From NCBI GenBank assembly GCA_949292185.1, contig CASEYP010000026.1, forward strand, positions 1-59,978: a stretch of DNA of 59,978 bases. Reading direction: 5' to 3'. Every line of letters starts with the position of its first letter. Within the stretch, counting starts at the first letter, position 1. The position numbers and the translations under genes were made by a program. The notes under the pieces were generated by a model. That model saw only the letters and a list, made by a program, of their open reading frames with translations, searched no databases and was not told the origin of the DNA. Of the stretch, positions 45,698 to 54,169 are shown piece after piece. Source of the DNA: an uncultured bacterium. Its GTDB lineage: Bacteria > Cyanobacteriota > Vampirovibrionia > Gastranaerophilales > Gastranaerophilaceae.

Positions 45698-45786
45698 TGG
45701 TGCCGATGGCCGGGGTCGAACCGGCACGAGGGTTGAACCTCACAAGATTTTGAGTCTAGCACGTCTACCAATTCCATCACATCGGC
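45698..45786 (-). tRNA. tRNA-Leu (anticodon CAA)
   Basis: An 89-base class II tRNA read on the minus strand. The seven-base acceptor stem starts GCCGATG, the T arm is GGTTCGACCCC, there is a long variable arm (GAGG..CCTC), and CCA is encoded. The anticodon loop CTCAAAA gives CAA, reading UUG. The anticodon stem has one internal T/T mismatch (28-42). The other arms pair well. Confidence 0.93.
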
Positions 45787-45807
45787 TTATTCTATTGTCA
45801 TAAGTTT

Positions 45808-45836
45808 ATGTTATCAAAAAAAATATTATTTTTCAA
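45808..45836 (-). promoter_or_regulatory. Promoter of tRNA-Leu
   Basis: TTGAAA (45836-45831), 17 bases, and TAACAT (45813-45808) on the minus strand form a plausible housekeeping promoter about 20 bases before the mature 5' end. Confidence 0.5.
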
Positions 45837-45918
45837 GGACTTTTATAATTTATAATAGTTACATTTGTCTATCAAATCGGGTATTTATTTTCTCAAAAAT
45901 ATAAAAGATAACACTACT

Positions 45919-46710
45919 ATGATGAAGAAAACGATTTACACATTAATTTTATGCTTAATTATGAGCAATCCTGCATTTTGTGAAATATTTACAGGAGGAG
46001 TTTCAAAAACCGGACAACAAGAAAGCAATCAAGTTATAGACGCAAAAACAAAGCAAGGTGTTGAATTTGCTAAAATAACCATGCCTCAAAAAAATTACCG
46101 AACATACACTGATGGCAACGGAAACTTTGAACTGCCAAATATTAAAATAACACAACCAACAATTTTGAATGTAGAAAAAGAAGGTTACAGACCATTTTCT
46201 GTAACTATCAACAACAATGAAAGTCTAAATGCTCCTATGAAAATAACAATAGCAAGGAGTGCACCAACAGATATTTCTATTGATTCTGAAATAAGACATC
46301 TTGGGGACGACAGTTTCTCAAAAGACTCAGCTAATGCTTCTGATTTTAAACTCAAATCCAGCGGTCCATATTACTCAAAAGATTTTATCATGACAGATAA
46401 TGCAAAAAGAAGTACAAACTATTTGGTTATAGGTTCAGTTGTAGGTCTTGATACAAAACTTGCAAAATCAATGGGGCAAAATAGAATACGATCAGCCTAC
46501 TCTAGCCCCGCAGAAATCTATTTCAATGGTCAAATGATAGGTCAACTGCAAATAAATGGTGATAGTCAAAGAATTAAAATACCAAACAGTCTTATACACG
46601 CTAATGATAGAAACCAAATTACCATAAAGACAGGTCAAAACCTTATGCCAAGCGATCATATTGACTATGACGACATCGAAATCATGAATTTATCAATCTT
46701 AAGCGAATAA
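45919..46710 (+). CDS. Exported protein with carboxypeptidase-regulatory-like domain
   Basis: A 263-residue protein with a signal peptide (MKKTIYTLILCLIM, cleavage near AFC). Residues about 35-110 are a beta-sandwich of the CarboxypepD_reg type (IDAKTKQGVEFAKI...YTDGNGNFELPNI...NVEKEGYRPFSV), often used for surface or glycan contact. The C-terminal half (about 150-263) is beta-rich, with no name. The start is a double ATG (45919/45922). No Shine-Dalgarno is seen, and a -10-like GATAAC lies six bases before the first ATG. A terminator follows the stop. Confidence 0.75.
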   Translation: MMKKTIYTLILCLIMSNPAFCEIFTGGVSKTGQQESNQVIDAKTKQGVEFAKITMPQKNYRTYTDGNGNFELPNIKITQPTILNVEKEGYRPFSVTINNNESLNAPMKITIARSAPTDISIDSEIRHLGDDSFSKDSANASDFKLKSSGPYYSKDFIMTDNAKRSTNYLVIGSVVGLDTKLAKSMGQNRIRSAYSSPAEIYFNGQMIGQLQINGDSQRIKIPNSLIHANDRNQITIKTGQNLMPSDHIDYDDIEIMNLSILSE

Positions 46711-46737
46711 AAAAAGAGGTAATAAATACCTCTTTTT
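46711..46737. terminator. Bidirectional terminator between the exported protein gene and ftsZ
   Basis: An 11-base-pair stem (AAAAAGAGGTA with TACCTCTTTTT) with a five-base loop, symmetric A/T runs, lies between two convergent genes. Confidence 0.85.
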
Positions 46738-46765
46738 CTATTATAAAAATAATTTATTATCACTA

Positions 46766-47950
46766 TTATCTTTTCAAGAAATCAGGGATTTCGATATTTG
46801 TGAAGTTATTATTTGATGACAATATAGATTTAGTCTGATTATTAAATGCACCAGAGAAGAAATCTACTGCATTCATCTGTTTAGTTTCACCTGTAGCACT
46901 TGTACCAGCTGAAGAAGATGCTCCAAATACAGAAGGAGAAGAATTATTCTTCAATTCAAAACCTGTAGCAATAACAGTGATTTGAATTTCACCTTGAATA
47001 GCTTCATTTACTGCTGTACCAATAATTACAGTTGCATCATCCAATACCGCATCATGTATAATTGAAGCAGCATCACTGATTTCGTGAATACCCATATCAG
47101 GGCCACCCGTGATATTAACAATTACACCAGAAGCTCCATTGATAGAAGATTCTAACAATTGAGAATTGATAGCTTGTTGAGCAGCCTTAACAGCTCTGCC
47201 TTCGCCTTGAGCTCTACCAATACCCATTAAAGCTGAACCTGATGATTGCATTACAGTCTTAACATCCGCAAAGTCAACGTTGATAATACCAGGAACTGTG
47301 ATAATATCAGAAATACCTTGAACACCTCTTAGTAAAACTTCATCAACAATAATAAATGATTCTTGTAATGAAACTTGTCTATCAACAACTTGCAACAACT
47401 TATCATTTGGAACAATAATCACCGCATCAACAGATTCTTTCAATTTGTCCAAACCTGCATTTGCTTGATTTTGTCTTTTCTTACCTTCCCAAGAGAAAGG
47501 TTTTGTTACAACTGCAATTGTTAAGATACCTAATTCTTTAGCAATTTTTGCAACAACCGGAGCTGCACCGGTACCAGTTCCACCACCCATACCGGCAGTA
47601 ATAAATACCATATCAGCACCTTCTAATGCTTGAGTAATTTCTTGTTGAGCTTCTTCTGCAGCCTTTTCTCCTACGCTAGGATCTCCGCCTGCACCCAAGC
47701 CTTGTGTGTATGATGATCCAAGTTGAATACGATTATTTGTCTTGCCGTTTACCAAAACTTGTAAATCTGTATTCATCAACCAAAATTCAACACCTGACAA
47801 ACCTGATTGTATCATTCGGTTTACAGCATTACCGCCGCCACCGCCGACACCAACTACTTTTATATTTGTAGGGTTTGCACCTAGTCTTGATCTTTGATCA
47901 TTTGATGGGTCATCTTTTCTTGCAAAGATGTCTGAAACGATATTTTCCAC
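46766..47950 (-). CDS. ftsZ: Cell division protein FtsZ
   Basis: The tubulin-like GTPase that forms the division ring, 394 residues. It has [13 protein letters not shown], the tubulin signature [13 protein letters not shown], and the T7 loop NVDFADVK. A variable Ser/Gly/Asn-rich linker leads to the conserved C-terminal peptide IPDFLKR, which recruits FtsA or other anchors. The start codon is GTG with an AGAGG ribosome site. nadK lies upstream on the same strand, but a 163-base gap with its own promoter signals separates them. No ftsA or ftsQ is adjacent. Confidence 0.98.
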   Translation of the reverse strand: MENIVSDIFARKDDPSNDQRSRLGANPTNIKVVGVGGGGGNAVNRMIQSGLSGVEFWLMNTDLQVLVNGKTNNRIQLGSSYTQGLGAGGDPSVGEKAAEEAQQEITQALEGADMVFITAGMGGGTGTGAAPVVAKIAKELGILTIAVVTKPFSWEGKKRQNQANAGLDKLKESVDAVIIVPNDKLLQVVDRQVSLQESFIIVDEVLLRGVQGISDIITVPGIINVDFADVKTVMQSSGSALMGIGRAQGEGRAVKAAQQAINSQLLESSINGASGVIVNITGGPDMGIHEISDAASIIHDAVLDDATVIIGTAVNEAIQGEIQITVIATGFELKNNSSPSVFGASSSAGTSATGETKQMNAVDFFSGAFNNQTKSILSSNNNFTNIEIPDFLKR

Positions 47951-48010
47951 GTTATCTACCTCTTATATAACTATTAACTTTTCCTAAAACATATAACTAC
48001 AAATAACGTA

Positions 48011-48050
48011 ATTATAACAATATACTATTTTAAATAGAGAAAAAGTACAA
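48011..48050 (-). promoter_or_regulatory. Promoter region of ftsZ
   Basis: On the minus strand TTGTAC (48050-48045), 17 bases and TAGTAT (48027-48022) form one candidate promoter. An extended -10 TGT-TATAAT (TATAAT at 48016-48011) a little further downstream is a second. Both lie in the gap after nadK and predict leaders of 55-70 bases. Confidence 0.5.
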
Positions 48051-48113
48051 CGATTTTACAAAAATTATGAACAAAAGTTAATAAAAATTCGCTAACAACA
48101 ATAATATCAAAGC

Positions 48114-48908
48114 TTACATCTTAGCCGGAGAAATTCCCCAATGCAATTTATTTCTTAACACACTGTAAAAGTCGTTATCCTCTAACAAGGCCAAATTAGC
48201 AAGATACTCAGCTTTTTTAATAACAAGTTCGCTTGATATAGAAAATACAATCTGACCATCAGCCGAAACTGTATAAGTATTATTATGAAGAGGTAAAATT
48301 TTTATTTCATCATCAGCTGAAACGACAATAGGACGAGCTGAAAATGTATGAGGACAAATTGGAGCAATTGCAATAGCGTCAACATCAGGTGCTAAAACAG
48401 GACCTCCAGCAGCCATATTATAAGCCGTTGAGCCCGTTGGAGTTGAAATAATTATTCCATCTGCCAAATATTCACATACAAATTTATCATTTATTGCAAG
48501 TGCAAATCTTGATGTTCTTGTAGACAAATCCCCCTTTATTACAAAATCGTTCAATGCAACATTATTATTAGCTCGAAGCATCATACGTTTTTCGACGATA
48601 TATTCAGAATTTAAAATATGCTCAACAGAAGTTGACAAATTTTCAAGTGAAGTTTGAGACAAAAAGCCTAGTCGGCCTAAGTTAATTCCAAAAATCGGGC
48701 ATCCATACTTTGAATAAAATCTTGCAGCTTTTAATATCGTGCCATCTCCACCTATTACAAAAACAAAATCAAATCCTGATTGCAAACTATCAATATCAAG
48801 TAATGAAAACTCCACACCTTTTGATGTCAATAAAGCTTTTAAGCGTTCCATAACATCAACTGAATTATCCATAGTTTGATTATAACAAATTGCGTAAGTT
48901 TTCTTCAT
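48114..48908 (-). CDS. nadK: NAD kinase
   Basis: Phosphorylates NAD to NADP in the cytoplasm, 264 residues. The GGDGT motif (FVIGGDGTIL), NLGRLGFLS, and the glycine-rich STPTGSTAYNMAAGGP with the C-terminal IAPICPHTFSARPIV are all present. Length is slightly short but typical of small bacterial forms. The start follows a -10-like TATAAA by only eight bases, with no Shine-Dalgarno, so the mRNA is likely leaderless or nearly so. Confidence 0.95.
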   Translation of the reverse strand: MKKTYAICYNQTMDNSVDVMERLKALLTSKGVEFSLLDIDSLQSGFDFVFVIGGDGTILKAARFYSKYGCPIFGINLGRLGFLSQTSLENLSTSVEHILNSEYIVEKRMMLRANNNVALNDFVIKGDLSTRTSRFALAINDKFVCEYLADGIIISTPTGSTAYNMAAGGPVLAPDVDAIAIAPICPHTFSARPIVVSADDEIKILPLHNNTYTVSADGQIVFSISSELVIKKAEYLANLALLEDNDFYSVLRNKLHWGISPAKM

Positions 48909-48973
48909 ATGTTTAGTTTATATCAAATATATGAAATTATGCAAAAAGACTCTCATCCTGTCATAAAATGTAA

Positions 48974-48979
48974 TATAAT
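48974..48979 (+). promoter_or_regulatory. -10 box of the GIY-YIG gene (leaderless)
   Basis: TATAAT at 48974-48979 ends exactly six bases before ATG 48986. There is no Shine-Dalgarno and the -35 is poor. Confidence 0.55.
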
Positions 48980-48985
48980 AAAAGA

Positions 48986-49240
48986 ATGAGCGAAAAACAT
49001 TTTGTATATATTCTTCTAACGGAAAATAATACTTTCTACTGCGGTTATACAGATAATGTAGAAAAAAGATTTCAAATGCACTTACAAGGCAAAGGTGCAA
49101 AATATACAAAAGCAAATAAACCTGTCAAAATAGTTTGGCAAAAAGAATTTCAAACAAAATCTGAAGCTTTAAAAGAAGAATATCGTATAAAACATACTCT
49201 AACCAGAGAACAAAAATTAGAACTTATTAACTCTGTATAG
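48986..49240 (+). CDS. GIY-YIG domain protein (YhbQ/UPF0213-like)
   Basis: An 84-residue single-domain nuclease-like protein. The GIY-YIG core appears as VYILLTENNTFYCGYT, and the conserved KRFQMH, TKANKP, and the catalytic Glu in LKEEYRIKH follow. Sequence and length match the small YhbQ/UPF0213 group, whose role may be DNA damage repair or mobile-DNA control and is not settled. It converges with, and overlaps by 14 bases, the exported coiled-coil gene. Confidence 0.88.
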   Translation: MSEKHFVYILLTENNTFYCGYTDNVEKRFQMHLQGKGAKYTKANKPVKIVWQKEFQTKSEALKEEYRIKHTLTREQKLELINSV

Positions 49241-50672
49241 TTTCAGGTTTAGACTCTTCCTGAGGTTGTTCTTGGGAATCTTCAGGTTTTGACTTTGAAG
49301 TATCACCAGTTTGTTCATATAATTTATCTATTGTTTTATCAATTTTTTCAATTTCTTTTTTCTTTTTATCAATTTTCTTTTGAGTATTTTCTATATCTTT
49401 TTTAGTTTGGTCTATTAAATATTGTTTGTAAGCTTCTTGGAGTTGAGCACTTTCTGTGGTACCTGATAATGCACGAAGTTTTTTATAATCACGATATTCA
49501 TCCTTATAATCGGATTGCAAAACTTTTACAGCAAATTCATACTCATCTTTAATAGCTTCAATTTGTTCTTTTCTTTCTTGTTTATACTTTTTCTTTAAAT
49601 ACTTAGTTTGTTCTTTATTAACCTTTTCCTGTCTTTCAACAGTTTGGTAAGCTTCAACACCATCTTTAACTATTTTATAACCGTTTTGACTAATTTGCAG
49701 ATCTACATTTTTATCAAAAGATACCAACCTTGATTGAACACCTTTCCAATCAACGCTCCAAGTTCCGAGAAATACAGGAACTTCACCTGTAAAAGCAAAA
49801 CCTTGAACTATAATTCTTGAAGGATTATTTTTTGAAAAACCTAAAGGATAAATATCCCAGCGCTTCTCATCCAAATTCAAATCCATATATTCTTTCCAAA
49901 AATATACAATAGCATCTCTAACTTCAGACAAGTCATAGCTTAATTTTTTATTAAAGTCATAAACATAAATTCTAGTTTGCCAAATACCATCTTCTCTACT
50001 ACCAATTTTTTGTTTAGCAAGAAGTTTTGTACCATCAGTCGAAAAATCGACAGGTGTTATCGTTCTAAATGCCGCATAATTATCTATAGCTTTATCTGTA
50101 GATAAAATAGGATCTGGCCAACGTTTTGCAGTATTAGCCTTTAAAATCTTATTCAAATTTGTATCACCTTCATCAAGCGGAATAACAAACAAATCACTAG
50201 CAACTGAAGCGCTATCTGTATAATAGTAAACAGCAGAATAAACCAATTTTGAAAAGTCAGGTGAAACTATCCCTTGAGTATTAATTTGTCGATTTAAATA
50301 TAATTTCTTACCAAGCGTCAATTCAACACCACCTGGCGGATCATTATATTTTGTAATTCTATATAAAGGGTGCGGTACATATTTAAAGTCAGATGGAGTT
50401 TGAGTTCTAGGAATTTCTATTTCTAAATTAGCACGGTCTTTATATTCTGACATTTTTTCATATTCATCGACCGTCATATACCCAGATGGAGTTAAGTTTA
50501 AAATCTTACCTTCCATCTTATCTTTTTCATCTTCTTTTAAAACTTCATACTGATATTTTAATTCTCTTGCTCTTGTATCTTTTGGCTTCGAAAACGGATT
50601 TTCAAAGGCATAAGCACTTACCTTTGTACAAAATAACATTATAAATACCAAAAGACATATTTTTTTAAGCAT
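49227..50672 (-). CDS. Exported hypothetical protein with C-terminal coiled coil
   Basis: A 481-residue protein with a signal peptide (MLKKICLLVFIMLFC, cleavage near VSAYA). Residues about 100-350 are beta-rich with PDFSKLVYSAVYY and ADLFVIPL stretches reminiscent of TolB-like propeller repeats, but I cannot confirm this. Residues about 355-460 form a long Lys/Glu coiled coil (KKKKEIEKIDKTIDKL). The tail is Pro/Glu/Gln-rich and disordered. It lies 25 bases after the response regulator and is probably co-transcribed with the two-component genes, so it may be a target or sensed partner. Confidence 0.7.
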   Translation of the reverse strand: MLKKICLLVFIMLFCTKVSAYAFENPFSKPKDTRARELKYQYEVLKEDEKDKMEGKILNLTPSGYMTVDEYEKMSEYKDRANLEIEIPRTQTPSDFKYVPHPLYRITKYNDPPGGVELTLGKKLYLNRQINTQGIVSPDFSKLVYSAVYYYTDSASVASDLFVIPLDEGDTNLNKILKANTAKRWPDPILSTDKAIDNYAAFRTITPVDFSTDGTKLLAKQKIGSREDGIWQTRIYVYDFNKKLSYDLSEVRDAIVYFWKEYMDLNLDEKRWDIYPLGFSKNNPSRIIVQGFAFTGEVPVFLGTWSVDWKGVQSRLVSFDKNVDLQISQNGYKIVKDGVEAYQTVERQEKVNKEQTKYLKKKYKQERKEQIEAIKDEYEFAVKVLQSDYKDEYRDYKKLRALSGTTESAQLQEAYKQYLIDQTKKDIENTQKKIDKKKKEIEKIDKTIDKLYEQTGDTSKSKPEDSQEQPQEESKPETIQS

Positions 50673-50697
50673 AATCTCAAATTTTAAAACCTTAATA

Positions 50698-51372
50698 TTA
50701 TACTAAACCATCTTTCATAGCTGTAGCAACAGCTTTTGATCGAGTTTTAACATATAATTTTTGCAAAATATTATGAACATGAGTTTTGGTTGTAGCAATA
50801 GTTATAACAAGCTTTTTAGAAATTTGAGGATTTTTCAACCCTTCAACCAATAACGCTAAAACTTCCATTTCACGTTCAGTTAAACCATATAAATTTTTAC
50901 CTTTTTGATAATTTATACCATTAGCCTTAGCTTGAACTTCATTATTCTTTCTAATATTTGACAACACAACTCTGGCAATAGCAGGGTCAAGCCAACCTAC
51001 ACCTTCACTAACAGCCTTAATAGCTGAAATAGTCTGTTCAGAAGTTGCACCTTTTGTAATGTAACCGTCAGCCCCAGCTGCGAATGAATCTAATATATCA
51101 TCTTCATTATCTCTTGAAGTGTTCATCAATACTTTAATTTCAGGCATTGCATTTTTAATTTTTCTTGTAGCTTCAATACCGTCAATAGTTGGAAGTCCAA
51201 TATCCATAATCACCAAATCAGGTTTTAATTCAAGAGCCTGTTCAACACCTTCCAAACCATCAGCAGCTGTTCCCAAAACTTCTATTGAATCATTATTTGA
51301 CAATGCAAATGACAATCCCATTCTTGTCATATCATGATCTTCAATTATTGTAACTTTTATATTCTTCGACAT
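50698..51372 (-). CDS. NarL/FixJ-family response regulator
   Basis: A 224-residue DNA-binding regulator. The receiver domain has the acidic pocket (EDHD), the phospho-accepting Asp57 in VIMDIGLP, the Thr/Ser position in NTSRD, and the Lys of ITKG. The C-terminal LuxR-type helix-turn-helix reads LTEREMEVLALLVEGLKNPQI...TTKTHVHNILQKL. It is preceded by a GGTGG ribosome site and lies 13 bases after the kinase gene, its presumed cognate. Confidence 0.93.
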   Translation of the reverse strand: MSKNIKVTIIEDHDMTRMGLSFALSNNDSIEVLGTAADGLEGVEQALELKPDLVIMDIGLPTIDGIEATRKIKNAMPEIKVLMNTSRDNEDDILDSFAAGADGYITKGATSEQTISAIKAVSEGVGWLDPAIARVVLSNIRKNNEVQAKANGINYQKGKNLYGLTEREMEVLALLVEGLKNPQISKKLVITIATTKTHVHNILQKLYVKTRSKAVATAMKDGLV

Positions 51373-51385
51373 TTACAACCACCTT

Positions 51386-52966
51386 TTAAACTCTTGATTT
51401 TGCAACTACATTGGTAAGAACAAAAGAAAATTCACTACCTTTATTAACCTTACTTTCAACCCAAATTTTTCCGCCATGAGCTTCTATAATTTGTCTTGAT
51501 AAATATAAACCTAAACCCGTACCAGTTGAGCGTTTTTTACTTGTACCTTGAGAAAATCTCATAAATAAATGCGGAATATCTTCTTTCGGAATACCATTTC
51601 CGTTATCTACTACTGAAAATATCAAATCTCCAGACTGCGCTTTTACATAAACATCAATAGTTCCGCCTTTATTTGTATAATTCAAAGCATTACCGCAAAG
51701 ATTTGTTATAACGCGTTTTATTTCTGCCCTATCTGCATCTATCAAAAGATTATCATCTACATCACAATGCAAATTAAATGATATATCCTTCTTCTTAGAT
51801 AAAGGTTCTAACTCATCATAACATTGTGTAACCAAATCTTTTATACCGAAAACAGTCTTACATAAAGACAATTTACCGCTTTCAAACCTGTAAACTTCTA
51901 ATAGTGCATTAACTAGCCCCAACAAATCTTCATTACTTTGAAGCATAGTTGATAATAAAACTTTTTGCTGTTCTGTAATTTCACCTAATGATCCATCCAG
52001 GAAAAACTTCAAAGTCTGAATAGCCGCTAATAAAGGAGTTCTTAAATCATGTGTCAAAGTTGCAATGAAATCATCTCTTAATCTTTCAGTCGCCTTTTGT
52101 TCACTAAAATCTCTAATTACACCTACAAATTTTTCTTCATCAGAATATTCATTACTTAATGATGCAAAATTAATTTCAACAGGGATAGATTCCCCGCTTA
52201 GTACATTTCGAACGTATAAATCTCTTAGCAAAAATTCAGAATTTTCGCACGACAAACCTAAAATTGCAGTTTTTAAGGAAGATTTAGGTTTTTTATTTAG
52301 TAATGGGTTATCTGTAAATGCAATTTCTTGAATTTTCTTTTTACATAAAGCTTCAGCAGACAAACCGACCATATTTTCACAAGCCGGATTAACTTGCTCT
52401 ATATTACCTTTAGAATCTATAATTATAATTCCATCGGCACAATAATTTATAATTGCGGACAATTTCATATTTGCCAAAGTTAATTCTTTGGTTCTTTCCG
52501 CAACTAACTCTTCTAACTTTTCTGAATACTCTGTTAACTGGGCTTTAGCTTCTTCTAATTGTGCAATTTTTTCACGCAAATCAGCTAACAAATGGCTTCT
52601 TTCGATACCATTTTTGATATTCATGATTAAATCATCATTATCCCAAGGCTTTTCAATATATTTATAAACCCCGATTTCATTAATTGTTTTAATAGCATTT
52701 TCTTTATCAGCATAAGCTGTTAACAAAATCATACTTGTTTCAGGGTACAATTTTTTAGCTTCTCTTAAAAATTCTAAGCCGTTCATTTCAGGCATCAAAA
52801 AATCTGATATGATTAAATCCGGAGCTTCCTTTTTAAGATATTCAATAGCTTCAACTGGGTTATTGTAGACAACAACATTCCTAAAGCCCTCGACTTTCAT
52901 CAGCGTAGAAAAAGTCGAAGTCAACAATTTGTCATCATCAACGTATAATATCTTCCCTAAATTCAT
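51386..52966 (-). CDS. Histidine kinase with N-terminal receiver and PAS domain
   Basis: A 526-residue soluble sensor kinase. Residues 1-120 are a receiver with Asp55 in LIISDFLMP. A coiled coil (about 130-175) leads to a PAS domain (about 178-290, with IINYCADGIIIID). The kinase core has the H-box TLTHDLRTP, the N-box NLCGNALNY, DNGNGIP and GTGLGLYLS. There is no membrane segment, so it reads a cytoplasmic signal or takes phosphate on its own receiver. ATG 52966 is chosen because it begins the receiver fold and lies six bases after a -10-like TATTAT. In-frame codons 18 residues earlier give only a hydrophobic stub. Confidence 0.92.
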   Translation of the reverse strand: MNLGKILYVDDDKLLTSTFSTLMKVEGFRNVVVYNNPVEAIEYLKKEAPDLIISDFLMPEMNGLEFLREAKKLYPETSMILLTAYADKENAIKTINEIGVYKYIEKPWDNDDLIMNIKNGIERSHLLADLREKIAQLEEAKAQLTEYSEKLEELVAERTKELTLANMKLSAIINYCADGIIIIDSKGNIEQVNPACENMVGLSAEALCKKKIQEIAFTDNPLLNKKPKSSLKTAILGLSCENSEFLLRDLYVRNVLSGESIPVEINFASLSNEYSDEEKFVGVIRDFSEQKATERLRDDFIATLTHDLRTPLLAAIQTLKFFLDGSLGEITEQQKVLLSTMLQSNEDLLGLVNALLEVYRFESGKLSLCKTVFGIKDLVTQCYDELEPLSKKKDISFNLHCDVDDNLLIDADRAEIKRVITNLCGNALNYTNKGGTIDVYVKAQSGDLIFSVVDNGNGIPKEDIPHLFMRFSQGTSKKRSTGTGLGLYLSRQIIEAHGGKIWVESKVNKGSEFSFVLTNVVAKSRV

Positions 52967-52972
52967 ACTTAT

Positions 52973-52978
52973 ATAATA
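52973..52978 (-). promoter_or_regulatory. -10 box of the sensor-kinase operon (leaderless)
   Basis: TATTAT on the minus strand ends exactly six bases before ATG 52966. A weak TTGTTT lies at the -35 position with 17-base spacing. No Shine-Dalgarno is seen. Confidence 0.5.
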
Positions 52979-53061
52979 AAATACATTGAAAAAATAAACA
53001 AATTGTTTACAAATCCGCAATATTCTTCATATTACTAAATATTGAATATACAAAATAAAAA

Positions 53062-53091
53062 AAATATTCGGAACAAAAGTTCCGAATATTT
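53062..53091 (-). terminator. Terminator after the ferritin gene
   Basis: A 13-base-pair stem (AAATATTCGGAAC with GTTCCGAATATTT) and a four-base A loop are followed by a T run on the minus strand. It separates the ferritin unit from the kinase operon downstream of it. Confidence 0.88.
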
Positions 53092-53109
53092 CTTGCAAAA
53101 TTTATAAAT

Positions 53110-53616
53110 TTAATAATCTGCTGCAGAATATTCTCTTTGACTAAGCTCTCTGTCTATTAAATATAGCGCTGATTTTTCAGAGCCAAACGCCTTTAATTTT
53201 GATATTATACGAGATACGGCAGCTTCCTCTTCTACCTGTTCTTTTAAATACCAATCAATAAAGTTTCTGGTAGCTAAATCACATTCACCTTCAGATAAAT
53301 TTGCAACAGCATCTATTGCTGAAGTTATAGATCTTTCGTGCTTATAAATTTGTTCAAAAACTTCAACAGGACCATTCATTTCAAATACAGGTGAAGTTAT
53401 TTGAGCCAAATGAACCTGAGATTTTCTGCCTAAAATGTAATTATATAAGATTAAACCGTGGTCAATTTCTTCCTTAGATTGAATTTTACTCCAGTGGCAA
53501 AAGCCGTATAAACCAATTTCAGAAAAATAAGCAGACATTGAAAGATATAAATAAGCGGAATAAAATTCCTTGTTAATCTGTTCATTAAGTATGTCTCTAA
53601 TTTTATCACTAATCAT
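53110..53616 (-). CDS. ftn: Non-haem ferritin
   Basis: A 168-residue iron-storage subunit of the FtnA type forming a 24-mer shell. The ferroxidase site ligands are visible as a Glu in NEQINKEFYSAY, KEEIDHG with Glu and His, and EEEAA. Length is typical and no haem-binding Met is placed as in bacterioferritin. The AAGGAG ribosome site sets ATG 53616. It follows the superoxide reductase gene by 38 bases, so the two form an iron/oxygen-stress unit. Confidence 0.95.
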   Translation of the reverse strand: MISDKIRDILNEQINKEFYSAYLYLSMSAYFSEIGLYGFCHWSKIQSKEEIDHGLILYNYILGRKSQVHLAQITSPVFEMNGPVEVFEQIYKHERSITSAIDAVANLSEGECDLATRNFIDWYLKEQVEEEAAVSRIISKLKAFGSEKSALYLIDRELSQREYSAADY

Positions 53617-53654
53617 TACATCTCCTTTCGTAAAACTAAACTTGAAATCCATTA

Positions 53655-54044
53655 TTACTTTTCTTTACTCCATAAACCGTGAAGATTACAATACGCTCTT
53701 GCTTCATGTACAAAATCTTTATTATCAACAACTAAAACCGGCATTTCTCCAGGATTAAAGAATTTTACCTGAGCATAAGATTTATCTTTCGAAATAGTTT
53801 CAACAAATTGAATATAATGATCTTTTTCCATTGGATGTAAAACTGACCCGATTCTGATTTCTTCACCATTATCAGATGTCGTAAAATATGGAACATGCTT
53901 TTCATTGCAATCTGTATCATTCTTTTGAGAATGAATTTTTTCCATAGGCTGACCGCAACAAACTAACTCTCCTGCCCCTTCAACAAAAACTTCTACAATA
54001 TTTCCACAAACATTACACTTATATAATTCTAAACGTTTTGTCAT
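53655..54044 (-). CDS. Superoxide reductase (desulfoferrodoxin, two-iron form)
   Basis: Reduces superoxide to peroxide without making oxygen, typical of anaerobes. The 129-residue protein has the N-terminal desulforedoxin-type CxxC...CC iron site (YKCNVC and LVCCGQPM). The catalytic centre has HVPYF, the further His positions and the axial Cys/His in AYCNLHGLW. ATG 54044 is chosen because AAGGAG precedes it. It is the first gene of the operon with ferritin, which would store iron released by oxidative damage. Confidence 0.95.
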   Translation of the reverse strand: MTKRLELYKCNVCGNIVEVFVEGAGELVCCGQPMEKIHSQKNDTDCNEKHVPYFTTSDNGEEIRIGSVLHPMEKDHYIQFVETISKDKSYAQVKFFNPGEMPVLVVDNKDFVHEARAYCNLHGLWSKEK

Positions 54045-54127
54045 TATAAATTCTCCTTTCACGCATAAGAATCATCCATAAAAAGAGAAATATCATCCGT
54101 AACCAGATGAATACAAAAACTCTACAC

Positions 54128-54156
54128 ATGACTAGACTAAAAAGTTTTAGTATGCT
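54128..54156 (+). promoter_or_regulatory. Promoter of the SRP RNA
   Basis: ATGACT (54128-54133), 17 bases and TATGCT (54151-54156) match a housekeeping-type promoter, and the predicted start is within a few bases of the first RNA helix. Confidence 0.5.
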
Positions 54157-54169
54157 AACATAAAATTAA

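Noticed and set aside
45787..45806. Promoter TTGATA-17-TAGAAT directly before tRNA-Leu
   Set aside because: Its -10 box ends two bases before the mature 5' end, so transcription would start inside the tRNA. The box pair further upstream is preferred.
54061..54127. Direct repeats ATCATCC near the superoxide reductase promoter as a PerR or Fur operator
   Set aside because: They do not match the known palindromic PerR or Fur boxes and cannot be supported by eye.
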